Below are positions 15,261 through 18,059 of a DNA stretch of 18,059 nucleotides, piece after piece. The number at the start of each line of letters is the position of its first letter. The stretch's first letter is position 1. Under the pieces are notes generated by a model. The model was given only the letters and a program-made list of their open reading frames with translations. It was not told where the DNA came from and did not search any database. Where the stretch lies: positions 1 to 18,059 of the forward strand of contig CAYZIB010000021.1 in assembly GCA_964478425.1 (NCBI GenBank), in the 5' to 3' direction. The position numbers were made by a program, and so were the translations under genes. Source of the stretch: CAYZIB01 sp964478425. Lineage in GTDB: Bacteria; Bacillota_I; Bacilli_A; Acholeplasmatales; WRBM01.

Positions 15261-17240
15261 TTGAGTGTTAAAAATAGATTACTTAATAAAAAAAATGATT
15301 GTTTTACTTTTAAAGATTTAAAATGTATTTTTAAAGAAATGAAGTTAGAAGAATTAAAAAGGATGATTAATAGATTAGTTAAAGAAGAATTTTTAATTTT
15401 TGAACAAGATTTTTATTATATTAAAGATAATTTAAAAATAGGAATAATTGATATTAAACTTGCGGGATATGGATTTTTTAAAGATGACAATGAAGAAATA
15501 TTTATTAGTGAATATGATAGATTAGATGCTTTAAGTGGAGATAAGGTATTAGTTCATGTTGATAAAATGGGAAGAAGATTAAAAGAAGGACATGTAGTTA
15601 AAGTTCTTGAAAGAAAAAATAAAACTTTAGTTGGGACATTTTTTTATAAAGGAAATATTCCTAAATTTATTCCTGATAAGTTTGATTTAAGAAATTTTAA
15701 TATTATTGTTGATAAAGCTGGTTTATATAATTTAAGTAATAATCAAAAGGTAGTTGTTGAAATTAATAAATATAAACATGATATGTTATTTGTAAAAGTT
15801 ATTGAAGTTTTAGGAAATATTTATGATATTGGGATTGATGTATTATCTATTATTAAAGAAAAAAATATTCCTGATAAATTTGATTATAAAGTATTAAAAG
15901 AAGCTAATAGTTTAAATTTAAATTTGGACGATATTGGTAATAGGTTAGATTTAAGAGATATGAATATTTTTACTATTGATGGAGCAGATGCAAAAGATTT
16001 TGATGATGCTGTTTCTATTAGTTATAAAGATGGAATATATAATCTTGGAGTGCATATTGCTGATGTTAGTTATTATGTAAAAGAAAATGGATTAATTGAT
16101 AAAGAAGCTTATAATAGAGGAACAAGTATTTATTTGGTTGATAGAGTCATTCCAATGCTTCCTGAAAAATTAAGTAATAATTTGTGTTCGCTTATGCCTT
16201 TTTGTGATAGACTTGCATTAAGTTGCTTTATGAAAATTGATAAAAATGGTGTAGTTAAGGATTATTCTATTAATGAAAGTATTATTAGAAGTAAAAAAAG
16301 ATATACTTATGATTTAGTCAATAAAATAATACTTGAGGGATATGATGATGAATATAAAAAAGATATTTTACTAATGAATGAATTAAGTAAGATATTAATT
16401 AATAAGAAAAATGATAGAGGAGCAATCGATTTTTTAGAAAATGAAGCTAAATTTATATTAGATGAAAATAAAATGCCTATTGATATTATTAAACTTGAAA
16501 GAAAAGATAGTGAAAAGTTAATTGAAAGTTTTATGATAGAAACAAATAGAGTGATTGCTACTTTTATTAATAATTTAGAATTACCTTTTTTAAATAGAGT
16601 TCATGAAAATCCAGATATTGATAAGATTAATGAATTTCTTTTAGAGGTTAAAAAACTTGGTTATAATAAAGAAATTAGAGGCGAAATAACTCCTAAAGAT
16701 TGTAAGGAAATATTAGAGTATTTTAATGATAATATGGCAATAAGTGATAGATTATTGCGTGCAATGGCTAAGGCTAAATATGATGTTAATAATTATGGAC
16801 ATTTTGGTCTTGCACTTGATAATTATTGTCATTTTACATCTCCAATTAGAAGATATCCTGATCTTGTTGTACATAGAATGGTAAAAGATTATTTAATTTA
16901 TAATCGAATAAATAGAATTCCTTACTGGGAAGAAAATTTAAATGAAATAGCTAATAGTACTTCAAATAAAGAAAGAAAAGCTATAGAGCTTGAAAGAGAA
17001 GTTCTAGCAATGGAAAAGGCATTATATATGGAAAAATATATTGGGAATATTTATGTTGGTAGAGTAAGTGGGATTATTAATAATGGTTTTTTTGTTGAAT
17101 TAGATAATACTTGTGAAGGTTTCGTTTATGATGAAATAAGTAAAAAAAATATTGGTGATTTTGTAAAAATTAAAGTATTAAGTGCAAGTAAAGAAAAAAG
17201 ACAAATCGATTTTATCGAAGTTAAGGATGATTGTTTATGA
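15261..17240 (+). CDS. rnr: Ribonuclease R (RNB family 3'-5' exoribonuclease)
   Basis: Processive 3'-5' exoribonuclease that degrades structured RNA and, with tmRNA-SmpB, the defective messages on stalled ribosomes. The order is a short N-terminal helical region, cold-shock domains, the RNB catalytic domain (IDGADAKDFDDAV, D240-D249; later HFTSPIRRYPDLVVHR) and a C-terminal S1 domain from about 593. At 659 residues it is compact (B. subtilis 779). The S1 domain lacks the roughly 20-residue stretch normally between EGFV and the GDxVK strand, and there is no basic tail. TTG at 15261 is preferred because GTG at 15252 lies inside the AGAGGTGA ribosome binding site. Its stop overlaps the smpB start as ATGA. 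Confidence 0.95.
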   Translation: MSVKNRLLNKKNDCFTFKDLKCIFKEMKLEELKRMINRLVKEEFLIFEQDFYYIKDNLKIGIIDIKLAGYGFFKDDNEEIFISEYDRLDALSGDKVLVHVDKMGRRLKEGHVVKVLERKNKTLVGTFFYKGNIPKFIPDKFDLRNFNIIVDKAGLYNLSNNQKVVVEINKYKHDMLFVKVIEVLGNIYDIGIDVLSIIKEKNIPDKFDYKVLKEANSLNLNLDDIGNRLDLRDMNIFTIDGADAKDFDDAVSISYKDGIYNLGVHIADVSYYVKENGLIDKEAYNRGTSIYLVDRVIPMLPEKLSNNLCSLMPFCDRLALSCFMKIDKNGVVKDYSINESIIRSKKRYTYDLVNKIILEGYDDEYKKDILLMNELSKILINKKNDRGAIDFLENEAKFILDENKMPIDIIKLERKDSEKLIESFMIETNRVIATFINNLELPFLNRVHENPDIDKINEFLLEVKKLGYNKEIRGEITPKDCKEILEYFNDNMAISDRLLRAMAKAKYDVNNYGHFGLALDNYCHFTSPIRRYPDLVVHRMVKDYLIYNRINRIPYWEENLNEIANSTSNKERKAIELEREVLAMEKALYMEKYIGNIYVGRVSGIINNGFFVELDNTCEGFVYDEISKKNIGDFVKIKVLSASKEKRQIDFIEVKDDCL

Positions 17241-17677
17241 TAGTATGTCAAAATAAAAAAGCGTTACATGATTATTTTATTTATGATAAGTATGAATGTG
17301 GAATTGTTTTAAAAGGAACAGAAATTAAAAGTATTAGATTAGGACATGTAAGTATTAATGATGCATATGTTGGAATTTTAAAAGGAGAAGCATTTATTTA
17401 TAATATGCATGTTAAGGCTTATGATAAAGGTAATATTTTTAATCATGATGAATTAAGAACTAGAAAACTTTTATTAAACAAAAAAGAAATAAATAAACTT
17501 AATGGAAAAATGACTTTAGAAGGGTATACATTAATTCCTTTAAAAGTTTACTTTAAAGAATCTTTAATTAAAATTGAGGTTGCTGTTTGTAAAGGGAAAA
17601 AGTTGTATGATAAAAGAGAAGATTTAAAGAAAAAAGATAGCGACATGAGATTAAATAAACAACTTAAAAACTATTGA
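17237..17677 (+). CDS. smpB: SsrA-binding protein SmpB
   Basis: Binds tmRNA and carries it to the stalled ribosomal A site. Family features: NKKALHDYFIYDKYECGIVLKGTEIKSIR at the N-terminus (residues 6-34), INDAYV, the GNIFNHDELRTRKLLL segment, YTLIPLKVYFK, and the C-terminal KGKKLYDKREDLKKKDSDMRLNKQL tail that enters the mRNA channel. The ATG overlaps the rnr stop (ATGA), with AAGGA (17223-17227) 9 nt upstream. A frame starting at TTG 17231 is less likely. It is 146 residues. Its TGA stop forms part of the likely ssrA -35 box. The adjacent tmRNA gene confirms the role. Confidence 0.96.
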   Translation: MIVCQNKKALHDYFIYDKYECGIVLKGTEIKSIRLGHVSINDAYVGILKGEAFIYNMHVKAYDKGNIFNHDELRTRKLLLNKKEINKLNGKMTLEGYTLIPLKVYFKESLIKIEVAVCKGKKLYDKREDLKKKDSDMRLNKQLKNY

Positions 17678-17702
17678 TTATTTTTAAAAAATAGTGTATA
17701 AG
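17674..17702 (+). promoter_or_regulatory. Probable ssrA promoter
   Basis: TTGATT (17674-17679), a 17-nt spacer and TATAAG (17697-17702), starting about 17709. The -35 box overlaps the smpB stop TGA (17675-17677). tmRNA could thus be made apart from rnr-smpB, with little 5' processing needed. Confidence 0.55.
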
Positions 17703-17711
17703 TTTATATAT

Positions 17712-18059
17712 GGGGCTGTTTTGGATTCGCCAGGGATATTTAAGTTTTATAAGCATACCATGGTTGTGCATGTAAAAACACCGAGGTTAAAATAACCGGA
17801 AATCAAAATTTACAATTTGCTTTTTAAGAATAAAAAGCGTCATTTAATTAAATTATCCATGTTTAATTAATATGATTTTCCCTAATGGATTATATTTTCA
17901 TTGTGCTATTCTAACAAGAAAATGAATTTAATAGAATTAGTAAAAAAAATGAATGTTTATCTTTGTTTTTTTTATGAAATTTAATTGATAAACTAAGTAT
18001 GTAGAAAGTAAAATGGATAATATCTTTGTACACGGGTTCGAGTCCCGTCAGCTCCACCA
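17712..18059 (+). ncRNA. ssrA: tmRNA (transfer-messenger RNA)
   Basis: Rescues stalled ribosomes by acting as alanyl-tRNA and then as a short message. The acceptor stem GGGGCTG (17712-17718) pairs with CAGCTCC (18049-18055), including the G3-U pair that marks alanine identity, followed by A and an encoded CCA at the window end. The T arm is ACGGG-TTCGAGT-CCCGT (18032-18048). The D-region GGATTCGCCAGG has C at 17730 where E. coli and B. subtilis have A. Long-range helix 2 is supported by AGGGATATT (17732-17740) with AATATCTTT (18019-18027) and GCATAC (17753-17758) with GTATGT (17997-18002). The tag frame is 17798-17827, and helix 5 GCTTTTT/AAAAAGC (17819-17838) holds its stop in the loop. About 348 nt; pseudoknots were not resolved by hand. 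Confidence 0.97.
17798..17827 (+). other. tmRNA tag reading frame, (A)GNQNLQFAF
   Basis: By alignment of ATAACC-GGA with the B. subtilis ATAACT-GGC resume site, the frame from GGA (17798) encodes GNQNLQFAF, then TAA (17825-17827), with a second in-frame TAA two codons later. With the alanine from tmRNA the tag would be 10 residues. The stop lies at the helix 5 loop, as expected. The exact resume codon is inferred. Confidence 0.75.

Noticed and set aside
17671..17694. Terminator for smpB
   Set aside because: Only a weak 5-bp A/T-rich stem (CTATT/AATAG) with no T tract; the segment is better explained as the ssrA promoter.
1..18059. CRISPR array, insertion sequence, prophage or tRNA gene
   Set aside because: I saw no regularly spaced repeats, transposase or integrase motifs, long terminal inverted repeats, or tRNA cloverleaf other than the tRNA-like part of tmRNA.
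1..18059. Mycoplasma-type code with TGA as tryptophan
   Set aside because: Tryptophans in conserved motifs (such as WFPGHM of RbgA and EPWH of the carboxypeptidase) use TGG, and ylxM, mutM, rnr and smpB end correctly at TGA.

Overview
The window is about 18 kb of very AT-rich DNA (G+C roughly a quarter by eye). It is packed with housekeeping genes, nearly all on the + strand. The gene content and local order are those of Bacilli: rbgA-rnhB, ftsY-ylxM-ffh, polA-mutM-coaE...dnaB-dnaI and secG-rnr-smpB-ssrA are all recognisable Bacillus-type clusters, and DnaB/DnaI are the Bacillus-type helicase-loading proteins. Tryptophan is written TGG and TGA is used as a real stop (ylxM, mutM, rnr, smpB), so this is not the Mycoplasma/Spiroplasma code. 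Small proteins, short spacers, ATGA or 1-nt junctions and low G+C suggest a compact-genome member of the Bacilli (for example an Erysipelotrichales- or RF39-like gut lineage). That placement is inference.

Layout. 1-1453: 3' part of rbgA (50S assembly GTPase) overlapping rnhB, then a terminator. 1528-1995: a TspO/MBR membrane protein. 2073-4031: topA. 4032-4363: a gene-free stretch holding a strong promoter, an unidentified structured RNA with its own terminator, and the ftsY promoter. 4364-7598: ftsY, ylxM, ffh and a cyclophilin, closely coupled (SRP membrane-targeting operon), ending in a bidirectional terminator. 7621-8470: the only minus-strand island, with a M15-family D,D-carboxypeptidase and a 62-residue Pro/Tyr-rich membrane protein whose very strong ribosome binding site can be folded away. 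8542-14911: polA, mutM, coaE, an unidentified 112-residue protein, dnaB and dnaI (replication, repair, CoA synthesis, primosome loading). 14985-15215: secG and its terminator. 15261-18059: rnr, smpB and ssrA, the trans-translation and RNA quality-control set. The window stops exactly at the CCA end of tmRNA.

How the genes work together. FtsY, Ffh and SecG form the protein-targeting and export route. PolA, MutM, TopA, RnhB, DnaB and DnaI serve DNA replication and repair. RNase R, SmpB and tmRNA rescue stalled ribosomes and degrade the defective message.

Most of the window is ordinary core genome. The parts that deserve a second look are the unassigned C-run-containing RNA at about 4148-4296, the tmRNA with a very short predicted tag ending in FAF and a base change in its D-loop, the sequestered ribosome binding site at 7813-7840, a consensus promoter sitting on the mutM stop codon that would give coaE an almost leaderless mRNA, and a terminator placed directly against the rnr ribosome binding site.
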